From: Alphaproteobacteria bacterium UBA1908
GTDB lineage: Bacteria; Pseudomonadota; Alphaproteobacteria; Caedimonadales; UBA1908
Assembly (NCBI GenBank): GCA_002337525.1
Contig: DDGG01000031.1
Coordinates: 13,330 to 77,329 of the forward strand
DNA: 64,000 nt
Direction: 5' to 3'
Below are positions 26,745 through 34,542 of the stretch, one piece after another. Under the pieces are notes generated by a model. It did not search any database. It worked only from the letters and a program-made list of their open reading frames with translations, and was not told the DNA's origin. The position numbers and the translations under genes are program-made. How positions within the stretch are numbered: the first letter of the stretch is position 1; each line of letters begins with the position of its first letter.

Positions 26745-27326
26745 GTGAGAGTTATTGCAGGGTCATTAAGAGGGCGCCCTATAAAAGCCCCTGAAGTTAG
26801 AACAACACGGCCAACCCTTGACCGTGTCCGCGAATCTATTTTTAACGTCCTTGAAACCCTGCTTCAAAGAAGGGGGCTTGTCTATGAAAAACTTGCTTTT
26901 CTGGATGTTTTTGCTGGCAGTGGTGCCATGGGCATTGAATCACTTTCACGTGGTGGCATGACAGCAGGTTTTATTGAACAAAATCATCAAGCCTTTATAA
27001 CTATAAAAGCCAATCTTGAACGCTTTGATTTAAACGAGAACTCCTGGTGTTACCGGCGCAATGCCTTGAAACCCGGAGATGCTCATACTCGTTATGATGT
27101 CATTTTTCTTGACCCACCCTATGAAAAAAATATAGGGCCAAAAGCCTTATTAAGGCTGGATCAAGAACTGTGGCTGAAGAAAGAATGCCTTGTTATTCTG
27201 GAAATAAGCCAAAAAGAAAACCTTCCTTCTCTGGAAGGCTTTGACCTTTTAGAACGACGTTCTTATGGAACTGTCCAGGTTTTGTTCTTTGCGAGACAAC
27301 CAGAAAATGATGAAATTCGCCCCTAG
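26745..27326 (+). CDS. rsmD: 16S rRNA (guanine966-N2)-methyltransferase RsmD
   Basis: SAM-dependent methyltransferase that modifies G966 of 16S rRNA in the small subunit. The 193 residues show the RsmD start MRVIAGSLRGRPI, TRPTLDRVRESIFNVL, the SAM-binding FLDVFAGSGAMGIES (about 49-63) and the catalytic DPPY (about 124-127). The GTG start directly follows the mutT stop. The last 78 bases overlap the end of the converging putP-like gene, where both frames look coding. Confidence 0.9.
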   Translation: MRVIAGSLRGRPIKAPEVRTTRPTLDRVRESIFNVLETLLQRRGLVYEKLAFLDVFAGSGAMGIESLSRGGMTAGFIEQNHQAFITIKANLERFDLNENSWCYRRNALKPGDAHTRYDVIFLDPPYEKNIGPKALLRLDQELWLKKECLVILEISQKENLPSLEGFDLLERRSYGTVQVLFFARQPENDEIRP

Positions 27327-28658
27327 AAAACCAGGAATCATAGAAGGAACAGCCTCTGACATAAAACCTGGAAGAGCAGGCCAGATACCCGAAAGCAGAG
27401 CCCCGGTCAACATTCCGTAAAGAGCTGTTTTTTCAGAAATGACTCTATCTGATAAAGACCATAAAACAAGGGGGCCAAAAGAGGCTCCAAGCCCTGCCCA
27501 TGCATAAAAAACAAGTTCATAAATACTGGCTGTATTAGACCAGGCAAGACCTGTTGCTGCACAACAAATACTAACAATACCTCCCCGTGTAAGCCAGATT
27601 TGTTTATTTGGGGGAACATCAAAAACATCTTCTGATAAAGTAGACGCCGCCGAAATGACCTGGGAATCCAGTGTTGAAAGAGCTGCCGCAAGAATAGCAC
27701 ATAAAACAATTTGAGCTAAAACTGGATCTAACAGAAATTGCGTTAACCGAACAAAAACAAGCTCGGGTTTATCAAGATCTGGTATAATTTTATAACCGAA
27801 AACACCAACAAGGATAGCTGCAACCAGGGCAAGAGTTTGCCACGTCAACCCTATATATTTTGCTTTTCGGATGTTCTCAGGTTTATCAATTGACATAAAT
27901 TTATTCAAAACATGAGGCAAGCCGAAATATCCCAAGCCCCAGCTTGCGGAAAATAAAATTCTGGAGAACAAGCCATCGCTGGACGACTGCTCTGCAACAA
28001 GGGTCACAATGCTTTCCGATTCAGGAAGATGTTTAAAAGCAAGAACTGGGATTAAAATAAGCATCAAAAGTAGAAAAACAGCTTGAATCATGTCATTCCA
28101 GGCAACAGCTAAAAAGCCTCCCAGAAATGTATAGGCCATAATAACGACAACACCGCCAATAACGCCGGCACGATAGTCAATATCAAAAAGACTTTCAAAC
28201 ATACGGCCTAACCCTACAAGACCTGATGCAATGTAGGCCACAAGAAAAAAAACGCAGATTAAACTGCTTATAACTTGCAAGGACGTACGGTCTTTCGGAA
28301 GAATTGTTTGTTCCGGTAAAATAAAACGTGAGGCAAAAAAGGATGAAAGTGTTAACGATCCGTGCAATGCTGTTTTTTCACGCAGCCGAGGTGCTATATA
28401 GTGCCACGTCAAAAACATAAAAATCATCAAGGCAACAGCTGTCCACAGCTCACCACCACCATAAATATAGATAGCGGCAGGAAACCCCATAAAAAGCCAT
28501 GAGCTCATATCACTGGCATGCGCAGAAAGAGCCGCGACCCAATAATTGAGATTACGATCACCAAGAACAAAACTACTGGATGTTTTTGAACGGCGATAGT
28601 AAATAAAACCAACCGTTAACAAAATAGCGAAATAAGCGATAAAAACAATATACTGCAT
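27249..28658 (-). CDS. sodium:solute symporter, PutP-like
   Basis: Inner-membrane Na+-coupled transporter of the SSS family with about 12-13 helices; 469 residues from the ATG at 28658. The N-terminus (VGFIYYRRSKTSSSFVLGDRN, then ALSAHASDMSSWLFMGFPAA) is the PutP pattern, with the Ser/Asp residues of the Na+ and proline sites (SAHASDMSSWL), and LSTLDSQVISAASTLSEDV is the conserved helix-9 sodium site. Proline is the best-guess substrate. A TTG six codons upstream is an alternative start. The 3' end overlaps rsmD by 78 bases on the opposite strand. Confidence 0.85.
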   Translation of the reverse strand: MQYIVFIAYFAILLTVGFIYYRRSKTSSSFVLGDRNLNYWVAALSAHASDMSSWLFMGFPAAIYIYGGGELWTAVALMIFMFLTWHYIAPRLREKTALHGSLTLSSFFASRFILPEQTILPKDRTSLQVISSLICVFFLVAYIASGLVGLGRMFESLFDIDYRAGVIGGVVVIMAYTFLGGFLAVAWNDMIQAVFLLLMLILIPVLAFKHLPESESIVTLVAEQSSSDGLFSRILFSASWGLGYFGLPHVLNKFMSIDKPENIRKAKYIGLTWQTLALVAAILVGVFGYKIIPDLDKPELVFVRLTQFLLDPVLAQIVLCAILAAALSTLDSQVISAASTLSEDVFDVPPNKQIWLTRGGIVSICCAATGLAWSNTASIYELVFYAWAGLGASFGPLVLWSLSDRVISEKTALYGMLTGALLSGIWPALPGFMSEAVPSMIPGFLGANFIIFWLSRKEQNLDSSIRTSF

Positions 28659-28744
28659 CAAAGCATTAAAGCACAAAAAAATATTTCCCGCAATAAAGCC
28701 CTATAAGTAAATCCGCTATAAACAATCCTCTTTATAAACTACCT

Positions 28745-29305
28745 TTAAACTGCCTCGTTCAAATGCGAATAGTCACGACTCTTTGATGATACCGGTAGCT
28801 CGGAAATTAAAAAGGGCCTGTTGAACTTTGTGTTCCTAAGGCCATGTTCTTTCAAAACTATTTCTTTATACGGAAACGTAATGTCGTCCTGTTTAGACTT
28901 TAGATCAAGATGCATAACTTTTTCATAAGGATACACTAAAGGCGAGTTTGTCAGTATCTGATACAAATCATTGTAAAACAATTTCCTGGCGTGACGAACA
29001 GCCCCTTCATTCCTTTTAAGCCAGTGGTTATCACACATATTGAAAGAAATTAGACTAACCTCAATAAAATTCTCTGGCGATGAATAATGTTCAATATAAA
29101 AATCTGAGGCAGGTGAATCTGACAAACGGTTCAAGCGACAACTACCGAAAACGCCCAGAGCAGGTTTTTCATAAGCTATATAAATGGTAGATGAAGTATC
29201 ATATTGATCAACTTCCGTTTCAGAAAAATTTTTCCTGGTTTTAAAAATCCTGGCGAGTAAATCAGCCTTTTTACCCCACTGAGAAGGTTGAATAATCGTG
29301 AACAT
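28745..29305 (-). CDS. divergent LuxI-like acyl-homoserine-lactone synthase homologue
   Basis: The 186-residue protein has the layout of the autoinducer synthase family, related to GNAT acyltransferases. LLARIFKTRKNF (16-27) fits the RxxVFxxxLxW segment, ETEVDQYDTSSTIYIAY (29-45) the invariant ExDxFD region (Glu31, Asp33, Asp36), and GVFGSCRLNRL (51-61) the conserved GxxRL strand with Arg57. FIEVSLISF (80-88) stands where LuxI proteins have E-x-SRF, but the catalytic-region Arg is replaced by Leu, and the Trp near 27 is Phe. So the fold is suggested and activity is doubtful or altered. AGGGA lies 8 bases before the ATG. It follows a small peptide gene and faces an XRE regulator. Confidence 0.5.
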   Translation of the reverse strand: MFTIIQPSQWGKKADLLARIFKTRKNFSETEVDQYDTSSTIYIAYEKPALGVFGSCRLNRLSDSPASDFYIEHYSSPENFIEVSLISFNMCDNHWLKRNEGAVRHARKLFYNDLYQILTNSPLVYPYEKVMHLDLKSKQDDITFPYKEIVLKEHGLRNTKFNRPFLISELPVSSKSRDYSHLNEAV

Positions 29306-29368
29306 TTGAAATATCCCTGTAAAATGATGTTTTTTTATATTAATAAGCTCGTATGGAAACTAAGCATT

Positions 29369-29473
29369 CTATTCCCCACAAAAAGTTCCGTTTTGGCAAT
29401 GATAGCCTGAAAATCCGGAGTAATAAAGTGCCGAACAGGCATTAAGAAAAAAGAGTGTACTGATTTTATTCAT
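29369..29473 (-). CDS. candidate 34-residue exported peptide upstream of the LuxI-like gene
   Basis: The frame starts with ATG (29471-29473) behind an ideal AGGGAGG site 5 bases upstream, and ends with TAG at 29369-29371. The product begins MNKISTLFFLNACSA, a short hydrophobic stretch with a lipobox-like Leu-Asn-Ala-Cys, and ends with a small Gly/Tyr-rich part containing two more cysteines. It could be a small lipoprotein or a secreted peptide. The LuxI-like gene starts 63 bases downstream on the same strand. No family is recognised. Confidence 0.5.
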   Translation of the reverse strand: MNKISTLFFLNACSALYYSGFSGYHCQNGTFCGE

Positions 29474-29570
29474 AAAAACCTCCCTGTAAAAGTAGCTTTT
29501 TAGGGACATTAAATATATAATGGCCCAGTTAATATATTAAATATAACTCATGGTATTTGATTTTTTATTT

Positions 29571-29616
29571 TTTGATACCATATTTGATACATAGACCGGT
29601 ATTTTTTTTATGTCAA
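29571..29616 (-). promoter_or_regulatory. promoter and TTTGATAC repeats between the LuxI-like and XRE genes
   Basis: On the minus strand TTGACA (29611-29616) and a weak TATGTA (29588-29593) are 17 bases apart. TTTGATAC occurs twice on the plus strand (29571-29578 and 29583-29590), 12 bases apart and overlapping the -10, and ATGGTAT...ATACCAT forms a dyad just beside it (about 29550-29582). Spacing of about one helix turn suits an XRE-type operator. Confidence 0.45.
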
Positions 29617-29637
29617 CATATTTTTTCGGGTGTGCAG

Positions 29638-30072
29638 ATGTCGTCTAAGTTAACAGTAAAACTTAAAGATTTAATTGAGAAAAACGCTCTTTCTGTTCAA
29701 GGGCTTGAAAGAAAAGCAGGCCTTAAAATTCATGCTGTTCGTAACATATTGACAGGCCAGACAAAAAAACCAAGCGCTGAAACGCTTTTAGCTGTTTCTA
29801 AAGCGCTGGATTGTAGTATCAGTGACCTTCTGGATGAGGTAAGACCCAGAAATGAGAACAGAGAAACGATACAAGAAATTGTTTTCCACAAAATTGATTT
29901 ATTACAAAAAATCATTCCTGATATTATTGAGTTTCATCAACAAAATACCTTGCCATTGACAAATTGTGACTTAATGGAGGCTATTGAGCAGATCTATACA
30001 TATTCTCTTAAAAATAACAATGGAGATTATGACAGTAACTTTGCCAAATGGTTCCTTGAAAGAAAATTATAA
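29638..30072 (+). CDS. XRE-family transcriptional regulator
   Basis: From the ATG at 29638 the protein has 144 residues. The N-terminal XRE helix-turn-helix covers about 5-68: KLKDLIEKNALSVQGLERKAG, VRNILTGQTKKPSAETLLAVSKALDCSISDLL. The C-terminal 75 residues form helices that may dimerise or bind a partner and end FAKWFLERKL. An upstream in-frame extension of 27 hydrophobic codons to 29557 runs through the promoter region and is not believed. It is divergent from the peptide/LuxI-like pair and is the obvious candidate to regulate it and itself (inference). Confidence 0.8.
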   Translation: MSSKLTVKLKDLIEKNALSVQGLERKAGLKIHAVRNILTGQTKKPSAETLLAVSKALDCSISDLLDEVRPRNENRETIQEIVFHKIDLLQKIIPDIIEFHQQNTLPLTNCDLMEAIEQIYTYSLKNNNGDYDSNFAKWFLERKL

Positions 30073-30357
30073 CCTCTTTTAATTGAGTGTTAAAATTTCT
30101 GATGCTCTTTAAAGAAGAAAGCCTAAAGATAAAGGACGAGTACCATTTGAAAAGCTGTCATAAACGCAGACCTTTTAAAAAAGTGCTCCCTATCAAAAGA
30201 GAAAGAAGCAGGGCCATTTGATGTGCGCCCCCTAAGGAGCCCCAATTAAGGGTCCAACAATGCTGTGCCCCCTTCGTAAACCTCAAGAGTAACAGCCCTG
30301 ATTCTTGTCTCCATTTTTTAGTTAAAAATTGGCCGGATTCGTCATTTGAATCCTTAA

Positions 30358-30669
30358 CTAACTTTCAATATAACTCTGAAACTCTTGTGTTGTCTGAACA
30401 TCGGACTTTAATAAGGCCGGGCTATCATAGGGATGGTTTTCAGCCAACCACTTTATTAAAAGGTTCCCTTTGGAAAGAGACGTTTTAAAAATCAAGCCAT
30501 ATTCTTCTGCTTCTTTAAGATCACCTTCCCACATATAAACTGAATGAATGCAAGGAATAATATTCACACACTTGGCCAGGCTTTTTTTCACAACATGTTT
30601 GGCCAATTTTTTGGCAGACTCTAACGAATCACATGTTGTATAAATAAGAGTTAACTGATTGTCTTTCAT
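30358..30669 (-). CDS. cutA: divalent-cation tolerance protein CutA
   Basis: The 103-residue protein matches CutA1: TTCDSLESAKKLAKHVVKKSLAKCVNIIP near the N-terminus, then HSVYMWEGDLKEAEEYGLIFKTS and ENHPYDSPALL, the conserved HPYxxPxL motif. CutA proteins form ferredoxin-like trimers that bind copper and other divalent metals; their physiological role is still debated. AGGGA lies 8 bases before the ATG. It is a single gene on the minus strand. Confidence 0.92.
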   Translation of the reverse strand: MKDNQLTLIYTTCDSLESAKKLAKHVVKKSLAKCVNIIPCIHSVYMWEGDLKEAEEYGLIFKTSLSKGNLLIKWLAENHPYDSPALLKSDVQTTQEFQSYIES

Positions 30670-30770
30670 TGAAAATTCCCTGTCTGAATTAAATTTCGTG
30701 TTAATAAAGCCAGCTGCCTTACCAACTGACTTTTATACTTTATCTAATTTTATAATAATCTTGCTATCAT

Positions 30771-30799
30771 AAAAAAAGGGCGACTTAAAAAGCCGCCCT
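30771..30799 (-). terminator. terminator after the 372-residue secreted-protein gene
   Basis: AGGGCG (30777-30782) pairs with CGCCCT (30794-30799). On the minus strand the stem is followed by seven T (plus-strand A run 30771-30777). Confidence 0.7.
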
Positions 30800-30825
30800 G
30801 TAATTTTATGAATTAAATGCCTGAT

Positions 30826-31944
30826 TTAGCTGGTTTCAAGAGAAGCAAAAATTGCCTTGAACCCATAGATGCTATCATCAGTATAAAAACTGGATCCTTC
30901 TGCAAGCCACTTTGTCAGAGAAATCGTCATGAAGCCCGGGTTGACTTCTGCAAAGCCCAATCCTGTTAAGATCCCGGTATAGTGCAAAAAACCCCCTCTA
31001 AACTTACAAGCTTCTTCCCCGGCAAATATAGCAACGGCTTCTGCAAAAGTTTTAGAGCCGGCTTGAGAAAATCCTTTCGCATTGAGGTGAATCCAGGCAT
31101 GCTTGAAAAAAGCCTCCTGATGATCTCTAAAGGACGGCTCAAAATCAGGTGTTTCTGATCCTTGAAGGCCTACTCTAAAATGGAATTTTTGCGTCTCATC
31201 AGCAGTTGTAATAGCTTCCAACGCCCCTAAACCAATATCTTCAACTGCCGTACCTTTGCAAAATTTTTCAGCAAAAATTGGAAGTTTTTTTGCTAAAACT
31301 TGTAAAGACACGTTAAACTCTCTGATCGCATGTTTTTGAAGAGCAACAGGCTCTAACAGTTTCCAGGCAACAACCATATCCTTCGTTGTTTGATCAACCA
31401 GGGAAGGCATCAAAAAGGCTTGAAGCGCCCCATACCGCAAAGCTAAAGAAATACGGAAGGACTCACCTTTAGAATAATCAACCACTTTACCCTTTGAATT
31501 AACTTTTCCTAAAGGAAAGGCTTCTTTGAATTCCCGACGATCTTTTGGAAGCTCTCTTTCAAGGATTAAAGCAGGATCTAATTTCACCGTCTGTAAAGAA
31601 GCCCCCATTCCTAGTATGCCTCCTTGTTCTTCTTTTACATCCCATTCTGATTGCAGAGCAACACAACCTGGACGAATCTGCCCCTTTTTTGCCTTATTTC
31701 CAATAGCAATGGTTTTAGAAATTCGAATACCTTCGCCAGGCTTACCAAAGGCAGGCGCAACTTTCTTTAAGTCTTGTTTTGCATCGCGTCCTGTCTTCTG
31801 ATGATACGCCTGACACAATGTACGAGCAAGAGGATGCTGGTCATCAAGGATGTCAGCACCTGCTGAAGAAGAGGAAGCATAGGCTTCTGCCCCCCAAAGC
31901 GCCGCCAAAGTCGCGCAAGCGACAAACAGGTTTATTTTTTTCAT
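30826..31944 (-). CDS. large secreted protein of unknown family
   Basis: A 372-residue product with a signal peptide (MKKINLFVACATLAALWGAEAYA, cut before a Ser-rich start). The mature part is soluble, with four cysteines (near residues 44, 94, 229 and 314) and no membrane helix. Segments such as QPGxx-like loops are absent, and no repeats are obvious. AAGGAG lies 6 bases before the ATG, and promoter and terminator are good, so this is a well-expressed single gene. I do not recognise the family. An exported, perhaps host-facing, protein is possible but not shown. Confidence 0.75.
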   Translation of the reverse strand: MKKINLFVACATLAALWGAEAYASSSSAGADILDDQHPLARTLCQAYHQKTGRDAKQDLKKVAPAFGKPGEGIRISKTIAIGNKAKKGQIRPGCVALQSEWDVKEEQGGILGMGASLQTVKLDPALILERELPKDRREFKEAFPLGKVNSKGKVVDYSKGESFRISLALRYGALQAFLMPSLVDQTTKDMVVAWKLLEPVALQKHAIREFNVSLQVLAKKLPIFAEKFCKGTAVEDIGLGALEAITTADETQKFHFRVGLQGSETPDFEPSFRDHQEAFFKHAWIHLNAKGFSQAGSKTFAEAVAIFAGEEACKFRGGFLHYTGILTGLGFAEVNPGFMTISLTKWLAEGSSFYTDDSIYGFKAIFASLETS

Positions 31945-32621
31945 AGGAAGCTCCTTTTGAAATTTTAATTTTTGACAATTTTGACAATACTGAAAAAATT
32001 TATGGCACTGTGTTAACGCTTATGTCAATCGAAAAGATGACGTTAAGGATAAAAACAAGACTTTAGCGCCCCCCCTTTTGATTATCGATACTCTTTTAAG
32101 CCCAAAAAAAGAGGCTCTGCACCCTTTAAGTATTTGCAATGTATTGAAAAAATCTGAAGCATGAATTCTCCTAAGCCAGATATAAATAAAGTACAGAGTG
32201 AAAACGAGATTCACCCCAATTTCTTCAAAGATTCTTGAATACAGTTCATTTTAGAGTTGTTAAACGCCAGATCAGAGATAATAAACACCTATATTTTAAT
32301 AATTTATAGAATAGAAAATACATTAATTTAATTCTGAAATATGAATAGATAATTTAACACCTAAATAAAGAGAGTGTTTTTTTCTATTTCAAGGGCTCTC
32401 AATTTTTAAATATTTCCCCATAAAACTATGCAAAAGAACAATTCAGAAATGGCTTTACAAAACCTAATAGTGCTCGATATCAAAACTGTCCTCACGAAGC
32501 TCGAAATATAAAAACCAGCCCAAAAAATATATTTGGACAAAAAAAATTGAATCAAGCTTATTCTTGATTAAAGGTCTTAAGAAATGTAGTCTTTCGACAG
32601 TTTTACCCTAATTCATCATTG
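31945..32621. other. 677-base AT-rich intergenic region
   Basis: The part near 31999-32028 holds the promoter of the minus-strand secreted-protein gene. The rest shows no gene I trust: a 64-codon minus-strand frame at 32020-32214 overlaps that promoter and has no binding site, and a 25-codon plus-strand frame at 32161 also lacks one. Long A/T runs dominate the second half. The region may be decayed sequence. Confidence 0.5.
31999..32028 (-). promoter_or_regulatory. promoter of the 372-residue secreted-protein gene
   Basis: On the minus strand a perfect TTGACA (32023-32028) is followed after 18 bases by CATAAA (31999-32004). A GTTAAC palindrome lies in the spacer. Confidence 0.5.
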
Positions 32622-34283
32622 ATGATGCTGAATCGCCTTTTAAAGGGCCCTGTTGCCCTCCCTTTTTTACTGGCCATCTTAATTTGTTCGACAAGTCTTT
32701 TCTATTTTCTGGGGGGATATGGCCTTTTGGATAATAATGAAGGCCTATATGCACAAATTGGGCGCGAAATGACGAAAACAGGGAATTATATTATTCCCTC
32801 TTTAAATGGCCTTCCCTATCTTGAAAAACCTCCCCTTTTGTACTGGCTCATATCAAGTCTTTTTCACATCTTTGGCACCAATGAAACAGCCGCAAGATGT
32901 GTCCCGGCAATGTCTGCTTTTTTAGGGTTGTTTTTTATCTATAGCCTCCTTAAAAAAGTCTTTTCCCGCATAACAGGGATAACAGCTTTCCTGATTCTTG
33001 GAACAAGCCTTGGATATATCGCTTTTGCTCGCACTCTTTTGTTTGATATGCTTTTTACCACCTGCCTGACAGGTGCTCTTTGCTCTCTTTTCAATCTGTG
33101 TGAAAAGAAAACTGTCAAATCTGTTCTTTCTTTTTATCTTTTTCTGGCCTTTGCTGTTCTGGCGAAAGGCTTGGTAGGCCTTGTTCTAACAGGTTTGATC
33201 TGGACCACCTATTTCCTTGTTGAAGGTCGCCGGCATATTTCATTCTGGCATCCTTTGAGCCCGACAGGTCTTGTTCTGTTCCTTACTATTACAGCACCAT
33301 GGCATGTTGCAGCTCATCTTCAGGAAGACTCCTTTGCCTGGTTTTATTTTATTAATGAGCATTTTTTAAGATTCCTGGGCCAACGGGAACCCCATGATTA
33401 TTATGAAGGCCCCGTGTATTACTATACATACAGGATTTTTCTTTACTTTATTCCCTGGACACTGATTACCCCCTTTCTTATTCGCCAGAAAATGAATTTT
33501 GAAACTTCCTCTCAACGTCGCCTTTTCTTTTTCATGACGTCTTGGTTTATAAGTGTCTTTATTTTTTTCAGCATCTCTAAAGCCAAGGCAAATTATTACC
33601 TTGTTACACTTATGCCGCCCGCAGCAGTTTTATTCAGCCTTTATTTTAACGAGAAGCTTTCTGAGCGAACCCATCGATGGATTTATGGGACAGGTTACAG
33701 CATATTAACCCTTCTTTCCCTGATTTTCCTGGCAATCTTTGTCTTCCAGAAAATGAAAGCCCCGTTCCCTCTTTCTCTCGACATTCCACAAAACCTATGG
33801 ATGTCGGGAGTTTTGGGATTATGTATTGTCTGTATTTGTCAGATCCTGAAGAAATATAAAACAGATCTTTGGTCCGTTTTTCCCTTAAGTTCCCTGCCAA
33901 TAGTCCTTCTTTTTGCAGGCACCAGAATTCTTCCTTTATATGAAGATCAACTCTCCCAAAAAAAGATGGCTCTTCAGGCTTTGCAAACAACCAAAGGGCC
34001 TTTCCTGATTTACAGGGAATACGAGGCCGTCTCGTCTCTACGTTTTTATTTGCCATCTGACCTTCGAATTGTTGATAGTATAAGCCAGGATTTATTATTT
34101 GCCCAGCAGCAGGAACCCGCCGGCAAGCACTTTTTAACAAGAGAAATGTTTAAAGAACAGGGTGGCTTCATTTTTGTTCGAAAGAATCGGGAAGCAGAAT
34201 TCATGAGTTATTTCCCAATGGCCACAAAAATTCTTGAAAGGTCCCAGGGAAAAGTCGCTCTTTATCATCTCCAGTCAAAATAG
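32622..34283 (+). CDS. ArnT/PMT-family glycosyltransferase
   Basis: A polytopic inner-membrane glycosyltransferase (GT-C fold) of about 553 residues, using an undecaprenyl-linked sugar donor on the periplasmic face. The first periplasmic loop carries the family signature: DNNEGLYAQIGREM (around residue 35, with the acidic catalytic pair), NGLPYLEKPPLLYWLISSLFHIFGTNETAARCVPA. About 11-12 helices follow and a soluble C-terminal part (about 430-553). ArnT modifies lipid A with aminoarabinose; the donor and acceptor here are unknown and no other arn genes are visible. TTG and two ATG codons occur in a row at 32619-32627; none has a strong binding site. Confidence 0.8.
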   Translation: MMLNRLLKGPVALPFLLAILICSTSLFYFLGGYGLLDNNEGLYAQIGREMTKTGNYIIPSLNGLPYLEKPPLLYWLISSLFHIFGTNETAARCVPAMSAFLGLFFIYSLLKKVFSRITGITAFLILGTSLGYIAFARTLLFDMLFTTCLTGALCSLFNLCEKKTVKSVLSFYLFLAFAVLAKGLVGLVLTGLIWTTYFLVEGRRHISFWHPLSPTGLVLFLTITAPWHVAAHLQEDSFAWFYFINEHFLRFLGQREPHDYYEGPVYYYTYRIFLYFIPWTLITPFLIRQKMNFETSSQRRLFFFMTSWFISVFIFFSISKAKANYYLVTLMPPAAVLFSLYFNEKLSERTHRWIYGTGYSILTLLSLIFLAIFVFQKMKAPFPLSLDIPQNLWMSGVLGLCIVCICQILKKYKTDLWSVFPLSSLPIVLLFAGTRILPLYEDQLSQKKMALQALQTTKGPFLIYREYEAVSSLRFYLPSDLRIVDSISQDLLFAQQQEPAGKHFLTREMFKEQGGFIFVRKNREAEFMSYFPMATKILERSQGKVALYHLQSK

Positions 34284-34542
34284 TTTGTTTGAGATCTAAT
34301 CTGTCATTTTTAGAGCTTCCCAACGACAGATAAAGCAGACACTATTTCCTTGAAAGAGCTTTTTCACTTTTATGTTAAGATCCTGACGACCATTTTACAC
34401 CTTCCGGATCACAAAAAAGAGGGTCTGTATTTTGAAGGTATGTCCTCATCATTCATGAGTAAGGATTGTCGAGCGTCGGGATCCAGCTAAAAATCTTTAA
34501 TGAAACCACAAAAAGAAATCTTTGTATCCTTTTCTGGAATTA

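Noticed and set aside
29557..29637. 27-codon N-terminal extension of the XRE regulator
   Set aside because: Hydrophobic and unlike XRE proteins, and it lies in the divergent promoter region with TTTGATAC repeats.
32020..32214. 64-codon minus-strand frame in the AT-rich gap
   Set aside because: No ribosome binding site, overlaps the -35 of the downstream secreted-protein gene promoter, and low-complexity composition.
32161..32238. 25-codon plus-strand frame starting at ATG 32161
   Set aside because: No binding site and no neighbour support; too short to trust without them.
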